Source: Desulfocarbo indianensis (GTDB lineage Bacteria; Desulfobacterota; Desulfarculia; Desulfarculales; Desulfarculaceae). From it: 64,000 nt of DNA. The position numbers and the translations under genes were made by a program. The first letter of the stretch is position 1; every line of letters begins with the position of its first letter. Shown here one piece after another: positions 10,041 to 17,664 of this stretch. The notes beneath the pieces are model-generated. The model did not search any database and was not told where the DNA came from. It saw only the letters and a list, made by a program, of their open reading frames with translations. Where the stretch lies: the NCBI GenBank assembly GCA_001184205.1, contig LBMP01000002.1, positions 390,726 to 454,725 of the forward strand, read 5' to 3'.

Positions 10041-10880
10041 ATGAACCAAGAGGACCGAGCCGCCGATTTCCGCCCCGGCGATCCCATGCTTTTGGTGGAC
10101 GAGCGCGACCGCCGCTATCTTCTCATCGTCCCCGAATCGCCCCGGGCCGAGCGGGTGCGCGGCGAGGTGTTCGGCCAGGAGACGCTCTGCGCCCTGCACG
10201 ACGGAGAGCTGCTCATCTCGCCCATGCGGCGGCGCTATCTGGTGTTCAAGCCGGCCCTGCACGAGGTGGTGCTGAACATGCCCCGCGCCGCCCAGGTGAT
10301 CTACCCCAAGGACCTGGCCACCATCCTGGAATGGGGCGACGTGGCTCCGAGCATGCTGGTGGCCGAGGTGGGCTGCGGCCACGGCGCTCTCACCATGACC
10401 CTGCTGCGCGCCCTGGGGCCGGAGGGCCGGCTGCACACCTATGATCTCAGGCAGGATCACCTGAACCGCACCCGCAAGAACGCCGCGCTCTATCTGGGCG
10501 CGGATATCCTGGAGCGCTGGCAGCCCCATTTGGTCGATCCCTCCCAGGCGGGTTTCCAGGCGCAAGGCTACGATAGGCTCTTCACCGACGTGCCCGAACC
10601 CTGGACCATGATCCCCGCGGCGACCCAGGCTCTGAAGCCGGGCGGCGTGTGGGTGGCCTATATCCCCACGGTGATGCAGATGAGCCAGCAGATAGAGGCC
10701 CTGAACCTGGACCCCTGGTTTTGCCTGGCCGAGGGCTTTGAAACCTTGCAGCGCTATTGGCACATCAAGGGCCAGTCCGTGCGGCCCAAGCACAACATGA
10801 AGGCCCATACCGGCTTCATCGTCACCTGCCGCCGCCGCTGGCGGGAGCAGGCCGCTCCCCAGGACGCCTCCCAGGCATGA
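10041..10880 (+). CDS. tRNA (adenine-N1)-methyltransferase, TrmI-like
   Basis: 279 residues. An N-terminal beta-barrel-like part is followed by PKDLATILEWGDVAPSM and a class I SAM site, VAEVGCGHGALTMTLLRAL (about residue 108). DRLFTDVPEPW and the C-terminal RPKHNMKAHTGFIVTCRR are hallmarks of the TrmI/GCD14 family, which makes m1A58 in tRNA. GGAGAGG lies just before ATG 10041. It stands between the glnA terminator and a small secreted-protein gene, with no functional link to either. Confidence 0.85.
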   Translation: MNQEDRAADFRPGDPMLLVDERDRRYLLIVPESPRAERVRGEVFGQETLCALHDGELLISPMRRRYLVFKPALHEVVLNMPRAAQVIYPKDLATILEWGDVAPSMLVAEVGCGHGALTMTLLRALGPEGRLHTYDLRQDHLNRTRKNAALYLGADILERWQPHLVDPSQAGFQAQGYDRLFTDVPEPWTMIPAATQALKPGGVWVAYIPTVMQMSQQIEALNLDPWFCLAEGFETLQRYWHIKGQSVRPKHNMKAHTGFIVTCRRRWREQAAPQDASQA

Positions 10881-10906
10881 CGACAAAGCTAGAAACGGAG
10901 ATGGAC

Positions 10907-11365
10907 ATGAAAAAAGCTGTGACCTGCTTATTGGTTTTGGCGGCGCTCGCCTTGGTTTTGGCTCCCGCGGCCCAGGCGGCGCAGGGGACTGACCGCTGCC
11001 TCATCCTGCAACCCTCGGGCGGCCCCAATATCCGGGTGGAGACCAACTCCTTTTGGGGCAGCCTGCAAGGCAACATGAGCTGGACCGTCGGCGGCAAGAG
11101 CTATGCCTTCACCGTGAGCGGTGCGGGGGAAGCCATCACCCAGGGCGACGACGTCACCTGCAAAATGCATCTCAACGGTTCCAGCGCGCTGGACGGCGGC
11201 GGCATAACCCTGCTCAACGCCAATATCACGGTTACCGGCAAGCGGGTCAACTCCGCCAGCATCAATTTCACCGATGTGAGCTACAGCATAAGCGTGGTGG
11301 ATTTCAGCGGCAAAGGCACTGACCAGGAATACGACGGCTCCGACCCCATCGTGGGCTGCGATTAG
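10907..11365 (+). CDS. Small secreted protein of unknown function
   Basis: 152 residues. MKKAVTCLLVLAALALVLAP followed by AAQA is a clear Sec signal peptide, leaving a mature protein of about 128 residues, rich in Gly, Ser and Thr, with beta-type alternation and three cysteines (one close to the mature N-terminus, one internal, one two residues from the end). I do not recognise a family. ATG 10907 has GGAG six bases upstream; an ATG at 10901 would leave no spacing. It follows the tRNA methyltransferase by 26 bases. Possibly periplasmic. Confidence 0.7.
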   Translation: MKKAVTCLLVLAALALVLAPAAQAAQGTDRCLILQPSGGPNIRVETNSFWGSLQGNMSWTVGGKSYAFTVSGAGEAITQGDDVTCKMHLNGSSALDGGGITLLNANITVTGKRVNSASINFTDVSYSISVVDFSGKGTDQEYDGSDPIVGCD

Positions 11366-11402
11366 GCGCCGCGCCGCCCCGGCCCACGGCGGAAGGTTTT
11401 TA

Positions 11403-12098
11403 ATGCCGGCCAAGATCATGCGGCGCGCCTCGGCTTTTTCCTTTAGCTGCGGCCGCTGCTCGCGCTGCTGCCGCCAGCAGGCCATCCAGATCAATCCTTA
11501 TGAGATTTGGCGCTTGGCCCGCTCCCTAGGCCTCGCCGCCAGCCAATTCATAGACCGCCACACCAGCAACGGCGGCCTGTTCCTGCGCTTCGGCCAGGAC
11601 GGGGCCTGCGATTTCCTGGGGGAAACAGGCTGCATGGTCCACGCCCAGCGCCCCCTGGCCTGCCGCTTGTATCCCCTGGGAAGAAGCCTGGAAAACGGCC
11701 ACGAAACATTCGAGCGGCTGGAGCCGCATCCCGACTGCCAGGGGCGCCGGGGAAGCCGGGGAAGCCGGGGAAGCGTGGCCTCGTTTCTGGAGGAGCAGGA
11801 GGCCCTGCCCTACCTGGAGGCGGCGGAGCGCTACGCGGGTGCGATTAACAAGCTGTTGGCGGCCATCGAGGCCGAGGCGGCCAGGCAGCCGGCCCTCTCT
11901 GCCCTGATCCGCCGCGAGCTGCTGCAAAAGACGGGGGCGGGCACTGATCCCCGCAGCCCCTGGGTGGATTGGGACGCCGCCCTTGCCCAAGCCGGCCTTG
12001 ACGAAACCTGCCCGCCCCGGGATCCGCGGGAAGCCCTGGAGCTTTATCTAACCGCCCTGGAAAAATGGATCGACGACCATATCGCCGGCAACGGGTGA
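11403..12098 (+). CDS. YkgJ-family cysteine-cluster protein
   Basis: 231 residues. The N-terminal CGRCSRCC and the later CDFLGETGCMVHAQRPLACRL are the metal-binding pattern of the YkgJ family (proposed zinc or iron-sulfur ligands). The C-terminal half is helical and not assigned. GGAAGG precedes ATG 11403. A 9-bp triplet repeat inside the gene gives the residue run GSRGSRGS. Exact role unknown for the family. Confidence 0.85.
   Translation: MPAKIMRRASAFSFSCGRCSRCCRQQAIQINPYEIWRLARSLGLAASQFIDRHTSNGGLFLRFGQDGACDFLGETGCMVHAQRPLACRLYPLGRSLENGHETFERLEPHPDCQGRRGSRGSRGSVASFLEEQEALPYLEAAERYAGAINKLLAAIEAEAARQPALSALIRRELLQKTGAGTDPRSPWVDWDAALAQAGLDETCPPRDPREALELYLTALEKWIDDHIAGNG
11747..11773 (+). repeat. 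Three tandem 9-bp repeats inside the YkgJ-type gene
   Basis: CCGGGGAAG occurs three times in a row, in frame, coding a Gly-Ser-Arg run. It is likely a slippage-prone linker between the Cys cluster and the helical part. Confidence 0.8.
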
Positions 12099-12116
12099 GC
12101 GCCGCCAGCGCCCTGG

Positions 12117-13031
12117 TTATCCCTCGAAATACCTGGGCGTCACCGGCAGGCGGCCGGCCGGCTCTTGCCATTTCTCATCGGGCCAGCCCAGGGCGATACA
12201 GGCGTACACGGTTTCCTCGTTCGGGATGCCCGCCCGTTGCTTCAGGCCGGGCTGGTTGGCCATCACCGCCACCACGTAGCCGATGAGGCAGGAGCCCAGG
12301 CCCATGGCGTGGGCGGCCAGGATCACCTGGCCGGAGGCCAACAGCGCGTCCTCGGCCGGGCAGGAGGCTCCGGGCCGCGAGCTCACGATGATGGCCGCGG
12401 GCGCGCCGTGAAAGAGGCGCTCCCGGCCGCTGGCCTGCCACTCGTCCAGCGCCCGGCATACCGATTCGTAGTGCTCATGAAAATAAACATACAGTTCGGG
12501 CTTGCCCAGGGCCTTCAGCAGGCCGCGCAGCCAGGGCTTGGCGGCCTTGGCGTTGAGGTCCCGGAAAAATTCTCCCATGGGCCGGGCCAGGGCCAGCACC
12601 GCCTGGCGGGTGGGCAGGATGGTGAAGCTCCAACGCTGGCTGTTGGTGCCGGACGGCGCGGTTATGCCGATCTTGACCAGGTCTTCCAGCATCTCGCGGG
12701 GCACGGGCTTGTCTTGATAATTGCGGCAGGAGCGGCGGGAACGCATGAGCCGCGCCAGTTGGGCCACCTCGGGCTGGCCAAAGGGCAGCCAGCGGTTGTC
12801 CGCGGCAAAGGTCTTGAACTCCAGGGCCGACTCCGGCAAGAAGGGCAGCTCCACCGCGCCCGCCGGGCAGACCGCCGCGCAGTGGCCGCAATAGAGCGAG
12901 CGGTCGCCCACCACCTGGGCCACGCCATCCACCAGGCCCAGGGCCTGGGTGGGGCAGACCCGGACGCACTCGCCGCAGCCGACGCACAGGTCCTCTCGGA
13001 TTATGGTGCGGACCGGCTGATCACTGGCCAT
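12117..13031 (-). CDS. Ferredoxin-domain nitroreductase
   Basis: 304 residues. The N-terminal two-cluster ferredoxin part has CVGCGECVRVCP (about residue 16) and CGHCAAVCP (about 48). The nitroreductase fold follows, with SRRSCRNYQDKPVPREMLE (about 98), APSGTNSQRW for FMN binding, and a C-terminal GWPDEKW. Such fusions use ferredoxin-type electrons to reduce a flavin-bound substrate; the substrate is unknown. GGGGGAA precedes ATG 13031. It starts 5 bases after the PlsB-like stop, so the two are one transcription unit. Confidence 0.9.
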   Translation of the reverse strand: MASDQPVRTIIREDLCVGCGECVRVCPTQALGLVDGVAQVVGDRSLYCGHCAAVCPAGAVELPFLPESALEFKTFAADNRWLPFGQPEVAQLARLMRSRRSCRNYQDKPVPREMLEDLVKIGITAPSGTNSQRWSFTILPTRQAVLALARPMGEFFRDLNAKAAKPWLRGLLKALGKPELYVYFHEHYESVCRALDEWQASGRERLFHGAPAAIIVSSRPGASCPAEDALLASGQVILAAHAMGLGSCLIGYVVAVMANQPGLKQRAGIPNEETVYACIALGWPDEKWQEPAGRLPVTPRYFEG

Positions 13032-13036
13032 GGGCT

Positions 13037-15523
13037 TTATTCCCCCCAGAGGGCGGCGTGGGCTTCATTCAGGATGGGCAGCGCCAGGCCCGCCCGCTTG
13101 GCCACCCGGTGGGCGGCGTCCAGATCGTAATAGGATTGCAGCTTGAGGCCCTGGTCGGCCATCTGCCGCACTATCTTTTCGGCGGCCTTGGCCAGATCGC
13201 CGCTTTTCTTGGCGGCGGAAAGCAGCGCCTTGGCGAAATCCCTGGCCGGCCCCCCCAGGCCGCACGCCGTGTAGACCGCGGTCCAGGCGGCCGAGCCCGC
13301 GGCCATGCTCTCCTCCTTGCCGCCCAGGGCCTTCACCAGGCGCGCCGCCTCGGCCGCGGCCTTGGCGGAGAAATGCCCGACCTTGGCGGAATCCTTGAGA
13401 TGGCCTTGGCGCTGCTTGACGTTGGCCCACAGGGCGTAGACCCGGGCCAGCACCGCCGCCGCCTGGATGCCCAGGGGATCGCCGCTCAGCTCCACCCCCA
13501 AAGGCGGCCAGGAAAACAGGTCGGCCAATTCCTCGCGGCCCGGCGAGGGCCCGCCCAGGACGCCCAGGGCCTCCTGGCCCTGCACCAGGTCCTGCTCGGT
13601 CACCGGGCCCACCAGGGCGTAGACTTCCACGTCGTCGCGGCCCATCTCCCTGGCCAGGTCCTCTACCACCTGACAGGGCAGGCGCTGGCTGTCCGGCTCG
13701 AAGCCGCAAGTGACCACCACCACCCGCAGCCTTTGCTCGGCGTGCTCCAGCATGGCGCGGGTCTTGGCCGGCAGGTCGCGGGGCGCCGAAGCCAGGACCA
13801 CCTCCGAGGCCTTGCGAAAAGCGCTGGGCGGGTCGCTGGTCACGAAGGCGTTCTTGGGCAGGCGGTGATCCTCGAAACGGCCGGGCGGCCGGCGGGTGAT
13901 GCCCATTTCCTGGGCCACCTCGGGCCGCGAATCATACAGGGTGAGGCTGGCGTTGAGATAGCGCTTCTCGTCCAGCATGCGGTTGCCCACCAGACAGGTG
14001 AGGGCGAACCCCCAGTCGTTGGCCCCCACCACCACGATGTTCTGGTCGGCGGTGGGCGAGTAGATGCGCCGGTCGCCGTGGGTGGCGTAGAAGGCCAGGC
14101 CGGCCTCGCTTTTTACGGCGGGCAGGCCGGCTTCATCGCGCCGCCAGCGCTCCAGCACCGCCCGTTTCTTGAGGGTCTTCAAGCCGTCGGCCACCACGGC
14201 GGCGGTGTCGCGCTCGCGGATGAAGTCCTCCAGGTCGGGCTCCTGGCCAAAGGCGGCCTGGTGATACTCGAACAGGAGTTCTTTTTCATATTCCACCGCC
14301 GCGGCCAAATCCGGCTTGCCGCCCGCGGCGCCGGCGTCCTTGGCCTGGCGGCGGGCTCGCAGCAGCCCTCGCGCCACCAATTGGCTGGCCATCACCTTTT
14401 TGGCGCGGGCTATTTCGCGGATGGCGTAGAGCGCCACGTATTCATCCATTGACAAACCGCCGGGGTCGGCGAGATGGCGTTCTTTCAATTGCGAGAGCAA
14501 AACCGGCCGGGGCATGGTCACCACGGCCCGGCCGTAGATATTCTGCGCCGAGCGCCACACCCAGGAGCGGGGATGCAGGGGCAGGCGGGCCAGGGTGCGC
14601 CAAAAGCCCATGCCGCGCAGCCAGCACATGGCGCCCTTGCGCGCCGCCAGGGAGAGATCCTCCGGCACCACGGAATAGGAAACCGCCACCGGCTGCACCA
14701 CCAGTTCCTGGTCCGTGGCCAGGGCCCCGCGCAGGGTCACCAGGCGGCGGGGATAGCGCAGGCTGCCGTCGCGGCTGCGCGCCCCGCCGTGCCAGGCCTC
14801 CAGGAAAATCGCCTGCTGCCCGCCGGACTGGCTGACCGCCCGGCAATAGTTGAAAAGGGCCGCCAGGGCCTGCCGCGAAGCGCCCCGGCGCTGCACCACG
14901 TAGGAGCCGATGCGCAGAACCTTTTCCAGGCTTTTGATGGCCATCATGTTCTGGCCGGCCGCGAAAAGTGGCAGGCCCAGGCCGACGTTCATGGTCAAGA
15001 CGTCCACCAGGAACTCATCCAGATGGGACGAGTGGTTCACCAGATACACCACGCCCAATCCCTGGCGGCGGTATCCCTTGAGTTCTTCCAGGTGGGCCAG
15101 GTCGCGGCCGTCTGGCGAGGTGAAGGGGCGATTGGGGTCGGCCTGCTCGTAAAGGCCGTTCATGATGGTGGCGACCGCGGTGGTGCCCAGCTTGTGTATC
15201 TCGTGGTCATAATGATGGGTGACCTGGGCCACCAGTTCCTTAATCTCGTTTTCCTTGGGGGCTTCGCCGTTTTCCGCGGCCAGTTGCTCCATGGTGAGCT
15301 TCACGGCCAGCTGGTCCAGTTCCTCGCGGTTGGGCCATTCCTGGGGGATGTCGGAAAAACGCTCCAGCCAGGGGCGGCCGGATTCGGATTCGGCGATGCG
15401 CCGCAAGAGCTTCACGAAGTCGACGCGCTCGGCCAGAGTGGCCACCTTGCGGCTGAAGGATTTTTTCAGCCGGCGGCTCAATGAGGCGCGGCGTTTATCC
15501 TTGGCATTTCCCTGCGCGGCCAT
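13037..15523 (-). CDS. PlsB-like acyltransferase fused to a GpsA-like domain
   Basis: 828 residues from ATG 15523 (GGGAGG seven bases upstream; the in-frame start at 15550 is weaker). Residues about 130-370 form a glycerophosphate acyltransferase domain with the catalytic HX4D block NHSSHLDEF (about 163) and FLEAWHGGARSRDG, the PlsB-type block 3. From about 490 a second domain resembles NAD-dependent glycerol-3-phosphate dehydrogenase: VVGANDWGFALTCLVG matches the GxGxWGxAL Rossmann motif, and the C-terminal helical domain ends with AKRAGLALPILNEAHAALW. By eye, the catalytic lysine (GGAxKN) and the NRRFG segment are not conserved. It may make and acylate glycerol-3-phosphate, or sense it. Confidence 0.8.
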   Translation of the reverse strand: MAAQGNAKDKRRASLSRRLKKSFSRKVATLAERVDFVKLLRRIAESESGRPWLERFSDIPQEWPNREELDQLAVKLTMEQLAAENGEAPKENEIKELVAQVTHHYDHEIHKLGTTAVATIMNGLYEQADPNRPFTSPDGRDLAHLEELKGYRRQGLGVVYLVNHSSHLDEFLVDVLTMNVGLGLPLFAAGQNMMAIKSLEKVLRIGSYVVQRRGASRQALAALFNYCRAVSQSGGQQAIFLEAWHGGARSRDGSLRYPRRLVTLRGALATDQELVVQPVAVSYSVVPEDLSLAARKGAMCWLRGMGFWRTLARLPLHPRSWVWRSAQNIYGRAVVTMPRPVLLSQLKERHLADPGGLSMDEYVALYAIREIARAKKVMASQLVARGLLRARRQAKDAGAAGGKPDLAAAVEYEKELLFEYHQAAFGQEPDLEDFIRERDTAAVVADGLKTLKKRAVLERWRRDEAGLPAVKSEAGLAFYATHGDRRIYSPTADQNIVVVGANDWGFALTCLVGNRMLDEKRYLNASLTLYDSRPEVAQEMGITRRPPGRFEDHRLPKNAFVTSDPPSAFRKASEVVLASAPRDLPAKTRAMLEHAEQRLRVVVVTCGFEPDSQRLPCQVVEDLAREMGRDDVEVYALVGPVTEQDLVQGQEALGVLGGPSPGREELADLFSWPPLGVELSGDPLGIQAAAVLARVYALWANVKQRQGHLKDSAKVGHFSAKAAAEAARLVKALGGKEESMAAGSAAWTAVYTACGLGGPARDFAKALLSAAKKSGDLAKAAEKIVRQMADQGLKLQSYYDLDAAHRVAKRAGLALPILNEAHAALWGE

Positions 15524-15854
15524 GAGGTGCCCTCCCGGCCGGGCCTTCAAGCCCGAAATTTATATCTGAAATCAGCGCTGGAAAGCGGCGCAGGCGTCCG
15601 CCCGGCCAGGCTCGACTGCCAAACCTAACCCACCAGCCGGTGAGGCGCAAGCTGTTTCTAGGATGGAGAAAATCCAGACTGGATCGCCATGAATCGCGTT
15701 CAGCGCCGCCAGGCCGCGCCGCCTAAATACGCGGCTCGCAAACCGCGAGGCCGGCGCCGGAAGCCCGCCGCGTCCGCGCCTGAGCCGCCCCATGGGCCGG
15801 CGCCCGCGGGCGGCTCGAGCCGTCCGCGGCTGCCCGGCCTTGCCCGGCGGCGCT
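15524..15854. other. Intergenic region with no convincing gene
   Basis: 331 bases upstream of the PlsB-like gene and downstream of the VOC gene. A 61-codon plus-strand frame (15689-15874) is almost all Arg, Pro, Ala and Gly and looks like chance GC-rich sequence. I see no clear promoter, repeat or RNA gene; the PlsB-like promoter must lie here. Confidence 0.5.
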
Positions 15855-16250
15855 TTATTTATAGAACTGTTTGAACTCCGGGCTGGGTTCTATTTCTGAA
15901 AAGATATAGAGCTGAATGCCGTTGGGATCTTGGATGGCAAAGCCGCGGTCGCCCCAGGGGTGGTCCTCCAGGGGCATGACCGGCTCCAGGCCGGCCCGCG
16001 TTAGCCTCTGGTATTCCTTATCCACGTCTGCCACCGCGAAGTTGTAGACCAGGCCGGCGCAGTCGCACGGGGGCTGGCCCGGTTGCTGGGGGGCCATGAA
16101 TTGCAAGGCAGCCGACGGCGAGCCGAAATGCAGATCAACATACCAGCCGCAATCGAAATTGACCCTGGCCTGGAAATGCTTCACGTAAAAATCCCGGCTC
16201 TCGGCCACCTTCCCGGTGGTGACGCAGGGCGACAATGACTTGGCGATCAT
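15855..16250 (-). CDS. VOC/glyoxalase-fold protein
   Basis: 131 residues in two beta-alpha-beta-beta-beta modules: SPCVTTGKVAESRDFYVKHF at the start, and VADVDKEYQRLTRAGL with DPNGIQLYIF in the second half. This is the glyoxalase/bleomycin-resistance superfamily; some members bind metal through His/Glu pairs, others sequester drugs. Function of this one is not shown. AAGGAGGGGG is a strong ribosome site before ATG 16250. It lies downstream of the S24 protease gene in the same direction, so it is possibly co-transcribed. Confidence 0.8.
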   Translation of the reverse strand: MIAKSLSPCVTTGKVAESRDFYVKHFQARVNFDCGWYVDLHFGSPSAALQFMAPQQPGQPPCDCAGLVYNFAVADVDKEYQRLTRAGLEPVMPLEDHPWGDRGFAIQDPNGIQLYIFSEIEPSPEFKQFYK

Positions 16251-16280
16251 CGCGTATTTCCCCCTCCTTAAACCAGCTTC

Positions 16281-16718
16281 CTAATGGTGGCGGTAATGGC
16301 GGATGAGCCCGGCCACCACGCCCAGGACCCGCACCTGGTCATGCCGCAGGTGGATGGGCGACATGGCGGGGTTGGCCGGCACCAGGCGGATGCCGTCTTT
16401 TTCCATGTAGAATTTTTTCAGGGTGACGTCGCTTTCATTGATGAGCGCCACCACCATTTGCCCGTTCTCCGCGGTCTGGCGCTCCTCCACCACGATGACG
16501 TCGCCGGGGCTGATGTGCTCGTCGATCATGGAATCGCCCCTCACCTCCAGGGCGAAGGTGCGGAAGCGGCCCAGCATGTCCCTGGGGATGGATACGCTGC
16601 GCTCCTCGGCCACGGCCTCGATGGGCAAGCCGGCGGCCACCACGCCCAAAAGGGGCACTTCCACTTCTTCCAACTCTATTTCGCTGCATCCCAAATCGGT
16701 CAGGGATATGGCGCTCAT
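16281..16718 (-). CDS. LexA-type S24 peptidase domain lacking the DNA-binding head
   Basis: 145 residues from ATG 16718 (GAGG six bases upstream; GTG 16730 is an alternative). The whole protein is the LexA/UmuD C-terminal domain: the self-cleavage Ala29-Gly30 in VAAGLP, Ser63 in RGDSMID and Lys101 in VTLKK, with spacings like those in LexA. There is no winged helix, and no coding frame for one upstream, where the promoter lies. It is more LexA-like than UmuD-like (QTAENGQMVVALINES, NPAMSPI). It could be a UmuD-style cleavable partner or a regulator that acts without binding DNA. Confidence is high for the domain, low for the role. Confidence 0.85.
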   Translation of the reverse strand: MSAISLTDLGCSEIELEEVEVPLLGVVAAGLPIEAVAEERSVSIPRDMLGRFRTFALEVRGDSMIDEHISPGDVIVVEERQTAENGQMVVALINESDVTLKKFYMEKDGIRLVPANPAMSPIHLRHDQVRVLGVVAGLIRHYRHH

Positions 16719-16732
16719 GCTTAACCTCACAA

Positions 16733-16786
16733 TTGTATGGTCAACATCTGTATCGTATGGTACCGTCTGGGTGCATGGTGTGTCAA
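16733..16786. promoter_or_regulatory. Divergent promoters overlain by a 7-bp direct repeat
   Basis: On the minus strand, TTGACA (complement of 16781-16786) and TACCAT 18 bases on form a sigma-70 promoter for the S24 gene. On the plus strand, TTGTAT (16733-16738) and TATGGT (16756-16761), 17 bases apart, may serve the amidohydrolase operon. GTATGGT occurs at 16735-16741 and 16755-16761, a 20-base period (about two helical turns), overlapping both promoters: a likely operator. Confidence 0.5.
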
Positions 16787-16830
16787 GATTATTGAGCAGG
16801 GTTTACCAAGCAAAAGGAGGTTGCTATATT

Positions 16831-17664
16831 GTGGCCATGCTCATAGACGTACATACCCATGTGTTTCCGCCGGAAGTGATTGAAAACCGTGAGAGCTTTC
16901 TGCAAGGGGAGCCCGCGTTCGCATCCATATATGCCGATCCCAAAGCCCCCATGGTCACCGCCGAGGGCCTGATTCAGGCCATGGACGCCGGCGGGGTGCA
17001 AATATCCTGGGCCGTGGGGTTCCCCTGGGTCAAGGAAGCCAACGCCCGGCTGCACAACGACTATTTGGCAAGGGTGGTGAAGGAGTATCCCCAGCGGCTG
17101 CGCGGCCTGGGCTGCGTGCACCCGGTGGCGGCCTGGGCCCAGGTGGAGGCGAGCCGCTGTCTGCGGCAAGGCCTCCACGGCCTGGGCGAACTGGCCTTTT
17201 ACAGCACCGACCTGAACATACGGGCCCTGGGCCCCTTGTGCGAGCTTTGCGCCCTGGAGGACAAGCCGCTCTTGCTGCACACCAACGAGCCGGTGGGCCA
17301 CCGCTATCCGGGCAAGGCTCCCATGACCTTGGCCTCGCTGTATGGCCTCATCAAGGCCCATCCCCGCACCAAGCTGGTGCTGGCCCATATGGCCGGCGGC
17401 CTGTTTTTCTACGCGCTCCTGAAAAAAGAGGTGTCCGAGGTCATGCGCAACGTATGGCTGGACACCGCCGCGGCCCCCTTTCTTTACCAGCCCCAGGCCT
17501 ATGCCCTGGCCGTGAAGCTCATGGGCAAGGACAAGGTGCTTCTGGGCAGCGATTTCCCCTTGCTGCCCGTGAGCCGCTACCTCAAGGAACTGTCCCTGGC
17601 CGGGCTTTCCGAGGAGGAGATGGAGGCCGTCCTGGGCCAGGCCGCGGCTGGGTTGATCCCCTGA
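16831..17664 (+). CDS. Amidohydrolase-family metal-dependent hydrolase
   Basis: 277 residues from GTG 16831, which lies 10 bases after AAAAGGAGG; ATG 16837 is two codons inside. The TIM-barrel features are VHTHVF (HxH metal site) at the N-terminus, the His of LLLHTNEPVGH, LVLAHMAGG, and GSDFPLLP with the catalytic Asp. This fits the ACMSD/amidohydrolase-2 group of hydrolases and decarboxylases. Its stop overlaps the ATG of the YhaO-like gene by one base, so the two are translationally coupled. Substrate unknown. Confidence 0.85.
   Translation: MAMLIDVHTHVFPPEVIENRESFLQGEPAFASIYADPKAPMVTAEGLIQAMDAGGVQISWAVGFPWVKEANARLHNDYLARVVKEYPQRLRGLGCVHPVAAWAQVEASRCLRQGLHGLGELAFYSTDLNIRALGPLCELCALEDKPLLLHTNEPVGHRYPGKAPMTLASLYGLIKAHPRTKLVLAHMAGGLFFYALLKKEVSEVMRNVWLDTAAAPFLYQPQAYALAVKLMGKDKVLLGSDFPLLPVSRYLKELSLAGLSEEEMEAVLGQAAAGLIP

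Noticed and set aside
15689-15874. 61-codon plus-strand frame in the gap upstream of the PlsB-like gene
   Set aside because: Composition is almost only Arg, Pro, Ala and Gly, there is no ribosome site, and it reads as chance GC-rich sequence.
16423-16830. Extended N-terminus of the amidohydrolase frame back to 16423
   Set aside because: It would run antisense through the S24 gene and the divergent promoters; the family N-terminus begins at VHTH just after 16831.
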